Source: JAWAFC01 sp038890815 (lineage in GTDB: Archaea; Micrarchaeota; Micrarchaeia; Burarchaeales; JACRGF01). From it: 64,000 nucleotides of DNA. Positions 40,961 through 49,801 of this stretch are shown in pieces. Within the stretch, counting starts at the first letter, position 1. The number at the start of each line of letters is the position of its first letter. The position numbers and the translations under genes were made by a program. The stretch spans positions 1-64,000 of the forward strand of contig JAWAFC010000005.1 of NCBI GenBank assembly GCA_038890815.1. Direction: 5' to 3'. The notes below the pieces were generated by a model that saw only the letters and a program-made list of their open reading frames with translations, was not told where the DNA came from and did not search any database.

Positions 40961-41965
40961 GTGGAAACCATCGTTGCGAGCGCGCCCTCGCGCGTCATCC
41001 TGACTGGCGAGCACTTCGTGGTGTACGGCGCGCCTGCGCTCGTTGTACCGGTTGAGGTGCGGAATGCCGTGAGCATCAGCGAGGGGCAGGGCGAGTTGCG
41101 TGTGGAGATGGAATCGCGGCTCGGCACGGCAAGCGCATATCCAGATGGCAGTTTTCTCGGCTCGCGCATAATGAGGCCGTATGCCCAGATTGTGGCACGG
41201 GCATGCAAAAAGGCCGCGCTGCCGCGACCCCTCATCGCATGGTTCGACATAAAATCCCCGAGGGGGATGGGCGCGAGCACCTCGCTGGCACTCGCTTTCG
41301 CGGCTGCGCTCTACAGCGCGCTCGGGCTTGTGCCGGGCAACGATGAGCTGTTCGCATGCGCGCAGGAGTCTGACAGGCTGGCGCATGGCAAAGCGCCCAG
41401 CGGCATGGATGCCAAGGCGATCCTTGAGGGGCCCGTAAAGGTCAGGAAGGGCTTTGCCCCACTGCGCTTTGAGTTCAAGCCGATGGCTGCGGAGCTGCCC
41501 CATGGCACCACGCTACTATTCGTGGATACTGCGAAGGGCGAGTGGAGCACGCGCACCACAATGTACGCAAAGTTCGCGGCCTCGCATGGCATAAACAAAA
41601 AGCCCGAGGAGCTGAGCGCGCAGGAGAGGGAGAGAATTGTGCTGCCGTTTCTCTCTGTATACGACAGCATAGTGGCCGAGCTCAAGAAGGATGGCGATGC
41701 GGAGGCGCTGGGAAGCGCACTGCGCGATAACCATGAGCTGCTCAAAAATGCAGGCCTCTCCACCCCAGAGATTGAGGAGGTCATCGAGACCGCCAGAGCG
41801 AATGGCTCGCTGGGGGAGAAGATCACGGGTAAAGGCGGAGTGGGAGGAAGCGTGCTCATTCTCACTGAGACGGGCAATAGGCGGAAACTCGCCGAGGCTG
41901 TGCAGAAAAAGGGCTTTAGGGTGCTCGAGGCGCCCATCAGCCAGGGTGGCGTGGAGCTCAAGTAG
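40961..41965 (+). CDS. mvk: Mevalonate kinase (GHMP family)
   Basis: The 334-residue product has the GHMP motifs in order: SRVILTGEHFVVYGAPAL, the ATP loop SPRGMGASTSLALAFAAAL, the HGKAPSGMDA motif of mevalonate kinases, and the late GKITGKGGVGGSVL-like glycine loop. It should make mevalonate-5-phosphate from mevalonate and ATP. The isopentenyl phosphate kinase and MvaD-type enzymes lie about 10 kb away. The GTG start is 25 bp after a TATA box (GATTTTAAAC), so the message is probably leaderless. The end overlaps the convergent glycosyltransferase by 8 bp. Confidence 0.88.
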   Translation: METIVASAPSRVILTGEHFVVYGAPALVVPVEVRNAVSISEGQGELRVEMESRLGTASAYPDGSFLGSRIMRPYAQIVARACKKAALPRPLIAWFDIKSPRGMGASTSLALAFAAALYSALGLVPGNDELFACAQESDRLAHGKAPSGMDAKAILEGPVKVRKGFAPLRFEFKPMAAELPHGTTLLFVDTAKGEWSTRTTMYAKFAASHGINKKPEELSAQERERIVLPFLSVYDSIVAELKKDGDAEALGSALRDNHELLKNAGLSTPEIEEVIETARANGSLGEKITGKGGVGGSVLILTETGNRRKLAEAVQKKGFRVLEAPISQGGVELK

Positions 41966-43124
41966 CCGCGCGCTCGCACAGCTCTGCGACATTGCGCGGG
42001 CCATTCTGGACTTCCCTGGCTATGAGCGCGAGCCTGCGCAGGTGGGGCACGAACTCCTCCCTTCTCTCGCGCAGCTCCCGCAACTTGGCGGGCAACTCTG
42101 GCAGTGAGGCGCGCAGGCCGAGGCCCAGCCGCTCATACACAGCGGCATTGCTCTCTTGCTCCGGCCATTGGGCATCCGGAAGCAGCAGTGCCGGCTTGCA
42201 CAACAGAATGGATTCCATGAGCGCGCTGTGGCCGGCAGGCTGGATGAGGAAGTCGGCGGCTGACATGAGCGGGAAGATGTCGCGCATGAAAGGCCGCACT
42301 GAGACGTTGCCCGCGCGCGCCCTCTTTTTTGCGAAAATGCTGACCACAGTAAAATTGAAATCTGGCATTTGCCTCAGCACGCTCAGCAGGCGGTCAAACT
42401 CGCCGGCCCTGAAACTCTGCCCGCCGAGCGTGACGAGCACGCGCGGGGTTTTCGATGCACGGCGGGATGGCAGCGGGCGCGAGAGGAGCACCGAGAGCGG
42501 GCCCACAAAACGCGTCTTGCCACGCACACGCGGATCGTTTGAAAGCAGCGGCGCGCATATCGTGTTGGGTGGCAGAAAATCTGGGATGACGATCTCCCGC
42601 GCGAAGGGATAGGGCAGGCTGAGCGGCACCTCTATGATGCTCTCGAGGAGCGAGCGCTCGATGTCCCGCGCGCTGAACACCTTGGCCAGCAGCGTGCGCT
42701 CTCTCTCCCTCTCGGCCACTCCGGGGAGGATGAAATGCGTCTGATTGGTTATGTAGAAAACGGGGATGCCGAGCGCAAAAGCGGCCAGCACGGTGGCAAA
42801 TCGCGAATCGCTCACCGCGACGTCGGCACCAAACGAGCGCATGAAGGCGCGCTCGGCCAGGAAGGCTTTGGCCACATCGAGAGGGGTGCCGCGCGAGCGG
42901 ATGATGGAGCCAACCAGATCGAACCTCCCATCGGCTCCGGTCATGATGATCTCCGGCCTCGTCTCAATCGCCCTCACGCCGGCCGCGCGCAGCCTTCTGA
43001 GCGCTATGCCATAGCTGGCCACCACAACGCTGTGCCCTCGTCTGACGAGCTCTCGGTAAAGCGCCAGCATGCGCGAGCTGTGCCCCAACCCCTCACCGCA
43101 GGCTGACAGGAAGATGCGCATCAT
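41958..43124 (-). CDS. GT-B glycosyltransferase (MurG/UGT-like)
   Basis: The 388-residue product begins MMRIFLSACGEGLGHSSRMLAL, the N-terminal glycine motif of MurG/UGT-like (GT28/GT1) enzymes, and has a C-terminal half with VLVTLGGQSF and the donor-binding block SAADFLIQPAGHSALMESILL. It transfers a sugar from a nucleotide donor to a lipid, protein or small acceptor that cannot be told from the sequence. ATGATG start overlaps the agmatinase-like stop, so the two are co-translated. Confidence 0.8.
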   Translation of the reverse strand: MMRIFLSACGEGLGHSSRMLALYRELVRRGHSVVVASYGIALRRLRAAGVRAIETRPEIIMTGADGRFDLVGSIIRSRGTPLDVAKAFLAERAFMRSFGADVAVSDSRFATVLAAFALGIPVFYITNQTHFILPGVAERERERTLLAKVFSARDIERSLLESIIEVPLSLPYPFAREIVIPDFLPPNTICAPLLSNDPRVRGKTRFVGPLSVLLSRPLPSRRASKTPRVLVTLGGQSFRAGEFDRLLSVLRQMPDFNFTVVSIFAKKRARAGNVSVRPFMRDIFPLMSAADFLIQPAGHSALMESILLCKPALLLPDAQWPEQESNAAVYERLGLGLRASLPELPAKLRELRERREEFVPHLRRLALIAREVQNGPRNVAELCERAAT

Positions 43125-43972
43125 CTCGCCTCCAGCAGGGAGAGCCATTCCATGGCCGCGCGCGCGGCGAGATGGGAGGTGGCCTGCTGGAAATCAAATG
43201 GCGGGCACACCTCCATAAGGTCGATGCCGAGCACCCTTTCCTGAGCGAAATCGTGAATGGCCCTGAAAAACTCAAGCGAGGTTATGCCGCCGGGCACCGG
43301 GGTGCTGACTCCCGGCGCAAAAGCCGGATCCACCACATCGAGGTCGATGGAGAGATAGATGGGGCCGCTGGCCATCTCAAGCGCTTTGGCGAGCACTCTT
43401 CCGATGCCAAAACGCTGTATGGCGAGCGCCGGAAAGGCCTTGACGCGCGCCCTTCTCAGGTTTGCCAGCTCCTCGCTCTCCGGCGCGCGCACGCCTATCT
43501 CCACCGAGGAGCGCAGGCGCAGGCTGGCCAGGCCGGCGGCATCGCACACCACAGAGCCATAGTAATGGCCGCGCGAGCAGATGAAGTCAGGATGGGCATC
43601 GAGGTAAACGAAGGACAGCGGCCTCACCGAGCTCGCGCCCCGCAGCGCTTCGAACGAGATGCTGTGGTCGCCTCCCAGCAGGATGAACTTCTTCCTTTTC
43701 CTCACCAGCAAGGCCACAAGCTCGGCCACCTTTGCTTTGGTGATGTTGCCCGCATCAAAAATCCTGGCGGGCTCAAGCGGCGCGCCCGTCGTCAGAAATG
43801 ACAGCCCCCCACCCATCCTCACGACATCGCGCTGGTTGGCCACGCGACGGATGGCGGCTGGCGCGCGCGCAGTGCCCTTGCGCTTGGCCGTCGAGCCGCT
43901 CTCATCGGGAACGCCGAATATGACATAATCGGCCACATCGAGCGAGGGTGCGGTGGCCCACAGGAACCTCAT
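43121..43972 (-). CDS. speB: Ureohydrolase, agmatinase/arginase family
   Basis: The 283-residue product has the three manganese motifs: LGGDHSIS, YLDAHPDF and SIDLDVVDPAFAPG. Family members hydrolyse agmatine, arginine or related guanidino compounds to release urea; archaeal single copies are usually agmatinases for polyamine synthesis. The chosen ATG gives MRFLWATAPSLDVADY, about 25-30 bp after the TATTTAAAC box; other ATGs lie 12 and 51 bp upstream. It shares a palindromic promoter with divergent priL. Confidence 0.88.
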   Translation of the reverse strand: MRFLWATAPSLDVADYVIFGVPDESGSTAKRKGTARAPAAIRRVANQRDVVRMGGGLSFLTTGAPLEPARIFDAGNITKAKVAELVALLVRKRKKFILLGGDHSISFEALRGASSVRPLSFVYLDAHPDFICSRGHYYGSVVCDAAGLASLRLRSSVEIGVRAPESEELANLRRARVKAFPALAIQRFGIGRVLAKALEMASGPIYLSIDLDVVDPAFAPGVSTPVPGGITSLEFFRAIHDFAQERVLGIDLMEVCPPFDFQQATSHLAARAAMEWLSLLEAR

Positions 43973-43993
43973 CACTGGAAGCATGGTGCAGAC

Positions 43994-44004
43994 GAGTTTA
44001 AATA
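43994..44004. promoter_or_regulatory. Shared TATA element for speB and priL
   Basis: GTTTAAATAT reads as a TATA box in both directions. It is about 23 bp before the priL ATG and about 28 bp before the speB ATG, so both transcripts could be leaderless from one element. Confidence 0.45.
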
Positions 44005-44021
44005 TGCCTCGCCATAAAACC

Positions 44022-44966
44022 ATGAGCGTGCTGTCGGCCGCTCAACTCGCCCGCTACCCTTTTTGTTCCGGTGCGAAGAAAATCCTCGAGGGGGAAGGGA
44101 TTTCGATAACCGATGCCGGAATTCTTGAGCGTGCGAGAGCGCGCATTCTCGGCGCGTTGGACGGGAAACTCCCCGAGCCCGCGGGCGAGCCTGCCAGGGA
44201 GATTGCGGCATATGCCGCTGCCAGAGTGCTTCTGTCGCTGTTGAACCGAAAGGCGCTCATCAGCAGATATGCGGTGGCCGAGGCCAAGAGGGTGGGTGAG
44301 GCGCTGAGGCAGGAGGATGATGCCGTTGTGGCGCTCGTGGCGGGCGAGCTCGGCGTGCGGTTTGAAAAAGACAGCAAGAAATACAGAATGCGCGTGTTCG
44401 ATTATCTGAGGCACGCGCCACGCAGCGCTGACTACAAGCTCTCCAACAGGTCGGTTGAGGGGGGGTGGGTGAAGCTATCGCGCGCCGAGTGCATACGCGT
44501 GGTGAGCGAGGCGCTCCAGAAAAGCATAGAGCGGAGCCTTCCTGCGAGGGTGGATAATGCGCCGGAAGAGGCGCAGAGGGCCGCGCGGGAGCTCGAGCTG
44601 TTGCTTCCGAAAGAGGCACCCGCAGTGATGAAGGTGGCCGCGGGCGCCTATCCTCCATGCATGCAGAGGTTACTTGAGGAGCTGGCCGAGAGCGCGAACC
44701 TCCCGCACAATGCGCGCTTCGCGCTCGCCGCCTATTTGCTTAACATTGGCATGGACATGGAGAAGGTCGTCGCGCTGTTCCGCACCGCGCCGGATTTTGA
44801 TGAGAAGATCACTCGCTATCAGGTTGCGTTCATCGCGAAAAAGGGCTATAGGGTACCGGCCTGCGCCGCGCTCGACATGCAGGGCATATGTGTGGCCGAC
44901 TGCAGGGTGGGCACGCCACTCAGGTACAGGCCGGGCGCGGAAAAGCCGTGGGGGAAGGGATCGTGA
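44022..44966 (+). CDS. priL: DNA primase large subunit
   Basis: The 314-residue product matches PriL: an N-terminal helical domain and a C-terminal Fe-S domain with the four conserved cysteines in YPPCMQRLLEEL, VPACAALD, QGICVAD and DCRVG. It regulates primer synthesis and length with PriS. It overlaps priS by 4 bp (GTGA), so the two subunits are made together. Confidence 0.92.
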   Translation: MSVLSAAQLARYPFCSGAKKILEGEGISITDAGILERARARILGALDGKLPEPAGEPAREIAAYAAARVLLSLLNRKALISRYAVAEAKRVGEALRQEDDAVVALVAGELGVRFEKDSKKYRMRVFDYLRHAPRSADYKLSNRSVEGGWVKLSRAECIRVVSEALQKSIERSLPARVDNAPEEAQRAARELELLLPKEAPAVMKVAAGAYPPCMQRLLEELAESANLPHNARFALAAYLLNIGMDMEKVVALFRTAPDFDEKITRYQVAFIAKKGYRVPACAALDMQGICVADCRVGTPLRYRPGAEKPWGKGS

Positions 44967-46078
44967 ACGAGGAGGCTTTCGTGAGGAAAAAATTCGCTGG
45001 CTGGTACGCCACCAACCCGCCCCTTCCGCCGCAGGAGGTGAGCAGGAGGGAGTTTGGGGTGGGTGGGTGGAACAGAAAAATAGAGACAAGACACATAGCG
45101 TTTGCTGGCGAGAGCGCGCTGGCCGCATTCCTGGCCAGGGAGGCTCCGCTGTTTGTTTCCTATAGTGTTGCGCGGTATGCATTTCCCGATGCCCGGCCCA
45201 TGCAGAAAAAAGGATGGATGGGGAGCGATCTGGTGTTTGACCTCGACACCGATGCGCTGCCCCTCAACTGCGCGCACGGCAAGGGATGGGTGTGCGATGG
45301 CTGTCTGGATGCGGTGAAGGAGCAGACAGCTCGTCTCATTGAGGACTTCCTCATACCGGACTTCGGCCTCGCGAGGGATGAGATAGAAATAAACTTCAGT
45401 GGAAATCGCGGATATCACGTCCACATCCAGAGGCCCGATGTGCTCGGGCTCGAGAACGCCGCGAGGCGTGAGATAGTGGATTACCTGACGGCAAACGGCC
45501 TCGACCTGCAGAGGATGTTTTTTGTCGATGAGTTGGGAGTGTGGCGCGGGCCCAGACCCACTGACGGAGGATGGGGAGGGAAACTGGCGCGAGCATTCCT
45601 GCGCGCGCTGAAGGAAAGGAGGCTGGAGGAGCTCGGCATCCACCCGAGGACGGCAAACCGCTTCTATGCCAAGGAGGGAAAAGTTGCTGCGGGAATAGAA
45701 AGGGGAAATTGGGATGTGATAAACATCAAAGAGCGCAAGGATTTCTGGGCAGCCGTGGCGGCAAAGCTCAGCGTGCGGCTGGCCGACAGGATAGACCAGA
45801 ATGTCACGGCCGACTGCACGAAGCTCATTCGCCTTCCGGACAGCCTGCACGGCGAGACCGGTCTGCTGGCAAAGCGCCTCAAAAATTTGGATGCGTTTGA
45901 CCCGCTCAGGCACGCAGTGGCTTTCGACGGGAAAGGCGCGGTGCGCGTGAGAGTGACGCGGGCGCCCGCCTTCCGCTTTGGAGAAGAGAGTTTTGGGCCT
46001 TTCGAGAATCAGGAGCTCGAGCTGCCCGAGGGCGCGGCGATCTATCTGCTTTGCAAGAAGGCGGCCGTGCTTGCGTGA
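44963..46078 (+). CDS. priS: DNA primase catalytic small subunit
   Basis: The 371-residue product has the archaeo-eukaryotic primase motifs: VFDLDTD with catalytic Asp93 and Asp95, the zinc motif formed by Cys103, His105, Cys111 and Cys114, and SGNRGYHVHIQ. It synthesises RNA/DNA primers. The GTG start (MNEEAFVRKKFAGWY) overlaps the priL stop; the longer frame upstream lies inside priL and is rejected. Confidence 0.94.
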   Translation: MNEEAFVRKKFAGWYATNPPLPPQEVSRREFGVGGWNRKIETRHIAFAGESALAAFLAREAPLFVSYSVARYAFPDARPMQKKGWMGSDLVFDLDTDALPLNCAHGKGWVCDGCLDAVKEQTARLIEDFLIPDFGLARDEIEINFSGNRGYHVHIQRPDVLGLENAARREIVDYLTANGLDLQRMFFVDELGVWRGPRPTDGGWGGKLARAFLRALKERRLEELGIHPRTANRFYAKEGKVAAGIERGNWDVINIKERKDFWAAVAAKLSVRLADRIDQNVTADCTKLIRLPDSLHGETGLLAKRLKNLDAFDPLRHAVAFDGKGAVRVRVTRAPAFRFGEESFGPFENQELELPEGAAIYLLCKKAAVLA

Positions 46079-46099
46079 GACGCTCCTCGTACGCTCTCT

Positions 46100-46125
46100 C
46101 TGAAAAAAATCGAAATTTTTTTCAG
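46100..46125. terminator. AT-rich perfect hairpin after priS
   Basis: CTGAAAAAAAT, four bases CGAA, ATTTTTTTCAG: a perfect 11-bp inverted repeat followed by an A/T-rich tract. Placed 22 bp after the priS stop and before the GINS promoter, it most likely ends the primase transcript; its T7 run on each strand fits archaeal T-tract termination. Confidence 0.5.
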
Positions 46126-46178
46126 ACGTGAAAAGTTAAGAATAAATACAAGTTGCCAATAAGTTTGGCGCGCAAAAG

Positions 46179-46721
46179 ATGGCGACCTGCATGGCGGACA
46201 TCTCCTACGAGGAACTCAGGCGGATTCAGGCGCGAGAGAAGAGCGAGCCCGGGCTGTGCGAGCTCGAGGCAGATTTTTATGACAGGGTGAACGCGCACCT
46301 GCGGGCACGGAGGTCCGAGCTCGAGAAGAAATTCGACTTCGCGGCTATGCGCGAATACGAGAATACTTTAAAAATTCTTCGCGACATATATGCAAGAAGG
46401 GAGCAGAAGATACTTCTTCTCGCCCTGCGCGCGGCAAGGGGCGAGGAAGAAGTCAATGGCCTGACGAAGGAGGAGAGGGCGCTCTTCGATTCAATCGTAA
46501 AGATGCTCCGTGAGTGCAGCGCGCGCATCCAGAAAATCCTGGAGGTAGACACGGCTGCGCGAGAGTTCAGGAAGTGTCGCGTCAGGATACTCCGCGACGT
46601 TCCCCAGTTTGTGGGCAAGGACATGACAAACTATGGCCCATTCAAGCTTGGAGACGATGTGCTTCTGCCGGAAGATGAGGCAGCGCGCCTTGAGCGCTTG
46701 GGCATGGCACACATCGAGTGA
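46179..46721 (+). CDS. GINS complex subunit (Gins51-like)
   Basis: The 180-residue product has the helical A domain (ISYEELRRIQAREKSEP, KKFDFAAMREYENTL) followed by the small C-terminal B domain (VRILRDVPQFVGKD to LLPEDEAARLERLGMAH). The A-then-B order is that of Gins51/Sld5-Psf1. GINS joins MCM and Cdc45/RecJ in the replicative helicase. An ATG 12 bp further (MADISYEEL) is an alternative start. It begins a ribosomal/translation gene block and follows the primase genes. Confidence 0.85.
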   Translation: MATCMADISYEELRRIQAREKSEPGLCELEADFYDRVNAHLRARRSELEKKFDFAAMREYENTLKILRDIYARREQKILLLALRAARGEEEVNGLTKEERALFDSIVKMLRECSARIQKILEVDTAAREFRKCRVRILRDVPQFVGKDMTNYGPFKLGDDVLLPEDEAARLERLGMAHIE

Positions 46722-46748
46722 CTTCTTCTGCCCCCTGACGGTGAGCGC

Positions 46749-47030
46749 ATGAAGTTCCCGACAGAGATCAGGACATATTGCCCGTACTGCAGGCAACACA
46801 CCTCGCACAAGGCCAGGCTTCCTAGCAAGGGAAGGCCCAGGACGCTCGCCTGGGGGAATCTGCAGCACGCCAGAAAGATTAGGGGTTATGTGGGGAAGGT
46901 GGCGGGTGAGAAGCCGGTTCGCAAACAGGGCAAGCGCCCGCGGCTGTTGCTCGAGTGCACGCAATGCAAAAAGAGGAGCGAGAGGGTGCTGGGGTCGCGC
47001 ACTAGGGAGAAGGTTGAGATAAAGAGCTGA
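46749..47030 (+). CDS. rpl44e: Ribosomal protein eL42 (L44e)
   Basis: The 93-residue product is basic with CPYC (11-14) and CTQC (near 73-76) zinc motifs and the characteristic GRPRTLAWGNLQHARKIRG loop of eL42 near the E site. It opens the conserved archaeal operon eL42-eS27-aIF2alpha-Nop10-PAC2. Confidence 0.95.
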   Translation: MKFPTEIRTYCPYCRQHTSHKARLPSKGRPRTLAWGNLQHARKIRGYVGKVAGEKPVRKQGKRPRLLLECTQCKKRSERVLGSRTREKVEIKS

Positions 47031-47040
47031 GGTGTTCGGA

Positions 47041-47199
47041 ATGAAGTTCCTGAGGGTGAAATGTGAGTGTGGCAACGAGCAGAACATATACAGCACTGCG
47101 GCCATGAGCGTGCGATGCCTCGTGTGCAATAAGCTGCTTGCTGAGCCGAGGGGCTCCAAGGCTGTCGTGCACGGCAAGATACTCAGGATAATGAGTTGA
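47041..47199 (+). CDS. rps27e: Ribosomal protein eS27
   Basis: A 52-residue zinc-ribbon protein (MKFLRVKCECGNEQNIYSTA ... RCLVCNKLLAEP ... GKILRIMS). The Cys pairs C-E-C and CLVC bind zinc. It sits 10 bp after eL42 and 4 bp before aIF2alpha, in the conserved operon. Too short for most ORF listings. Confidence 0.95.
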   Translation: MKFLRVKCECGNEQNIYSTAAMSVRCLVCNKLLAEPRGSKAVVHGKILRIMS

Positions 47200-47203
47200 C
47201 GCG

Positions 47204-47992
47204 ATGCCGCTGAAAAGAAAGCCGCTTCCCGAACAGGATGAGTTCGTCATCGCTACGGTCAAGAAGATTTTCCCCTATGGGGCATTTTGCTCGCTCGATG
47301 AGTACGGGGGAAAGGAGGCTTTCATACACATCAGCGAGGTCGCCCCGCGCTGGATAAAGAACATCCACGAATTCCTCAAGGAAGGTCAGCGCGTTGTGGC
47401 CAAAGTACATCGCTTTGTGCCCGAGAAGAATCTCATCGACTTAAGCCTGAAAAGGGTGACCGAGGCGGACAGGAGGAGAACGCTCGAGCGCAGCCAGAAG
47501 GAAAAAAGGGGGATGAAGCTGCTCGAGGTGGCTGCAAAAAAGCTCAACAAAAGCCCCGAGGAGGCGCTGCGGGAGGCCGGGGAGCCGCTCGAGGCTGCAT
47601 TTGGGGATGTGTATACGGGCCTTGAGCAGATCTCGTTCAACCGGGAGGCCGCGCTCTCAAAACTCCCCATCGCACAGGCATGGAAGGAGGCGCTGCTGGA
47701 GGTGGCGAGCGCGAACATCAAAAAGCCGAGGGCGAGGGTGAGCGCGACCTTTGTGCTCGAGAGCTTCTCACCGCACGGCATTGAGACGATAAAGAGGGCG
47801 CTGTTGGGCATCATGCAGCATGCAGAGGGCGGGGCCGAGCTCACCGCGCACTACCTCGGCGCGCCGAACTATCAGGTTGTCGTGATGGCCGATGATTATA
47901 AAACCGCTGAGAGCGTTCTCGAACAGGCATTCGCCCGCGCCAGCGAGGAGCTCAAGAGGGAAGGCGGACGGGCCGAGCTGAAGAGGGCTTGA
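47204..47992 (+). CDS. eif2a: Translation initiation factor aIF2 alpha subunit
   Basis: The 262-residue product has an N-terminal S1 domain (FVIATVKKIFPYGAFCSLDEYGGKEAFIHISEV, with the VHR...SLKRV block), a helical middle domain and the C-terminal alpha/beta domain (NYQVVVMADDYKTAESVLEQA). With beta and gamma subunits it delivers initiator tRNA to the small ribosomal subunit. Spaced 1 bp from Nop10 downstream. Confidence 0.95.
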   Translation: MPLKRKPLPEQDEFVIATVKKIFPYGAFCSLDEYGGKEAFIHISEVAPRWIKNIHEFLKEGQRVVAKVHRFVPEKNLIDLSLKRVTEADRRRTLERSQKEKRGMKLLEVAAKKLNKSPEEALREAGEPLEAAFGDVYTGLEQISFNREAALSKLPIAQAWKEALLEVASANIKKPRARVSATFVLESFSPHGIETIKRALLGIMQHAEGGAELTAHYLGAPNYQVVVMADDYKTAESVLEQAFARASEELKREGGRAELKRA

Positions 47993-47993
47993 C

Positions 47994-48146
47994 ATGCGGT
48001 TTAAGTTGAGGAAGTGTGTTGTGTGCGGCAGTTATACGCTCATGAACGAGCACTGTGGTGCTGCCACCAAGTTCGCCCATCCGGCGAGATGGTCGCCATC
48101 CGATAAATGGGCCAGATATAGGAGAATTGCAAGGGGATTGGCATGA
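47994..48146 (+). CDS. nop10: H/ACA snoRNP protein Nop10
   Basis: A 50-residue protein: MRFKLRKCVVCGSYTLMNEH with a zinc CxxC and Cys19, then the conserved HPARWSPSDKWARYRRIARG segment. It is part of the H/ACA pseudouridylation RNP with Cbf5, Gar1 and L7Ae. It overlaps the PAC2 start (ATGATG). Confidence 0.95.
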   Translation: MRFKLRKCVVCGSYTLMNEHCGAATKFAHPARWSPSDKWARYRRIARGLA

Positions 48147-48919
48147 TGGAGACGATTGTTATTGTAAAGAAAGGGGCGAAGTTGCGTTTTCGCGAGCCCA
48201 TTCTCATTGAGGGGCTGCCGGGCATCGGCCTTGTGGGGAAGCTGGCGGCTGAGCACCTTGTGCGAGAGCTGAAGGCCGAAAAGATTGCCGAGATATATTC
48301 CCCCCACTTCCCGCACCAAGTTCTCATGAAGAGGAACGGAACGCTGCGCATGCTCAAGAACAAGGTGTTTGCCTGGAGGAATCCGAAAAAGGGCAACGAC
48401 CTGCTCATCCTGGTGGGAGATGTGCAAGCCGTCACAAGCGAGGCTCAGTATGAGGTGTGCGACAAAATACTGCGGTTCTTCGAAAAGCTCAAAGGGCGTA
48501 TGATCTACACGCTCGGAGGCTACGGCGTTGGGAAGACCGTGGAGAAGCCACGTGTTTTCGGTTCGGCCACTCACAAAGAGCTGATTCCTCCGCTGGAGAA
48601 GCACGGCGTAATATTCGGTCAGACGAATGGCTCCATCATCGGCGCAGCGGGCTTGCTGCTCGGTCTCGGGAAGCTGCGGGGCATGCGCGGGGTGTGCCTG
48701 ATGGGTGAAACGCACGGTGGTTATGTCGATGCGAGAAGCGCGCAGGCCGTGCTCGAGACCCTCACGCGCATACTCGATATAAAGGTGAGCATGGCCAAGC
48801 TTGAGGAGAGGGCCAAAGAGAGCGAGCGGTTTATGAAGAGGATGGAGAAGGAGGCGCGGAGGCAGACAGCGGTCACGGAGGGCGCGGTCAAGAGCGAGGA
48901 GCTCAGCTACATACGCTAA
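48143..48919 (+). CDS. PAC2-family protein (proteasome assembly chaperone-like)
   Basis: The 258-residue product has the PAC2 fold signature (EPILIEGLPGIGLVGKLAAEHL, LLILVGDVQAV, YTLGGYGVGKTVEKPRVFG, GQTNGSIIGAAGLLLGLG) and a C-terminal coiled coil with SELS tail (MAKLEERAKESERFMKRMEKEA). Related proteins assist proteasome assembly; the C-terminus resembles HbYX-less ends, so direct proteasome docking is uncertain. Last gene of the ribosomal operon. Confidence 0.85.
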   Translation: MMETIVIVKKGAKLRFREPILIEGLPGIGLVGKLAAEHLVRELKAEKIAEIYSPHFPHQVLMKRNGTLRMLKNKVFAWRNPKKGNDLLILVGDVQAVTSEAQYEVCDKILRFFEKLKGRMIYTLGGYGVGKTVEKPRVFGSATHKELIPPLEKHGVIFGQTNGSIIGAAGLLLGLGKLRGMRGVCLMGETHGGYVDARSAQAVLETLTRILDIKVSMAKLEERAKESERFMKRMEKEARRQTAVTEGAVKSEELSYIR

Positions 48920-48942
48920 CCGAAAAGAATCTTTAAAATGGA

Positions 48943-49770
48943 ATGGGAAAACACTCCGTGTCGCTTGAAGATGCCCTGAGGGCTATCAGGCAGCTGGACT
49001 ATGGCCGCATCGAGAAGAACCTCGTCAGGCAGCTGCGCGCCTATGCCGAGAGCACAGGGCGCGCGCGCGGTGTTGTGGGACTCAGTGGGGGGCTGGATAG
49101 CAGTGTCACGGCATGCCTCGTGGCGCGGGCGCTGGGCGCGGACAATACGATCGGCATGTTGCTGCCCGGTAGGGCAACGCGCGCGGTCGATGAACGGCAT
49201 GCACGTCAGGTTGCCCGCATGCTTGGGATAAAACTTATGAGGGCATCGGTGGCGCGCGCGGTCGATGTGCTTAAGGCGCAGCTCGCCGACAACGCGCTGA
49301 GGCCGATGACAAGGATTGATGAGGGGAATCTCACCGCGCGGGCTCGCATGGCATGCCTCTACAATGTGGCGGCAAGGGCGGGCGGCCTGGTGGTCGGCAC
49401 GGGCGACCGCAGCGAGATTCTGCTCGGCTATTTCACAAAATACGGCGATGGCGGGGTTGACGTGCTGCCGCTCGGAGGGCTTTTCAAGAGCCAGGTAAGG
49501 GCGCTTGCTGAGCACTTTGGGCTCCCACGCGCTATAGTACAAAAACCCCCCTCGCCCAATTTTTGGCTTGGCCAGACGGCCGAAGAAGAGCTGGGCGCGT
49601 CGTACGAGGAGATCGATGCCATACTGTGGGCGCTGTTCGAGAAAAAATGGGGGGAGAAAAAAACCGCGCGCGCGCTTGGCGTGAAGGAGTGGCTGGTGCG
49701 CAGGGTGATTGGGCTCTACAGGGAAAGCGGCCACAAACGCACCATGCCGCCCATTCTAAAACCTTTTTAA
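48943..49770 (+). CDS. nadE: NH3-dependent NAD+ synthetase
   Basis: The 275-residue product has the PP-loop SGGLDSSVTA, ARMACLYNVAARAGGLVVGTGDRSEILLGYFTKYGDGGVD and PLGGLFKSQVR, all typical of NadE, and no glutaminase domain, so it uses ammonia. It amidates nicotinic acid adenine dinucleotide. TATA CTTTAAAAT upstream gives a separate promoter after the PAC2 gene. Confidence 0.94.
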   Translation: MGKHSVSLEDALRAIRQLDYGRIEKNLVRQLRAYAESTGRARGVVGLSGGLDSSVTACLVARALGADNTIGMLLPGRATRAVDERHARQVARMLGIKLMRASVARAVDVLKAQLADNALRPMTRIDEGNLTARARMACLYNVAARAGGLVVGTGDRSEILLGYFTKYGDGGVDVLPLGGLFKSQVRALAEHFGLPRAIVQKPPSPNFWLGQTAEEELGASYEEIDAILWALFEKKWGEKKTARALGVKEWLVRRVIGLYRESGHKRTMPPILKPF

Positions 49771-49801
49771 GCTGTGCTGAGAGTTGGATGGGGGTGATTC
49801 C

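Noticed and set aside
46100..46125. Reading the AT-rich hairpin as a replication origin element
   Set aside because: Although it lies between primase and GINS genes, there is no cluster of ORB-like repeats and no cdc6/orc1 gene nearby; a terminator is simpler.
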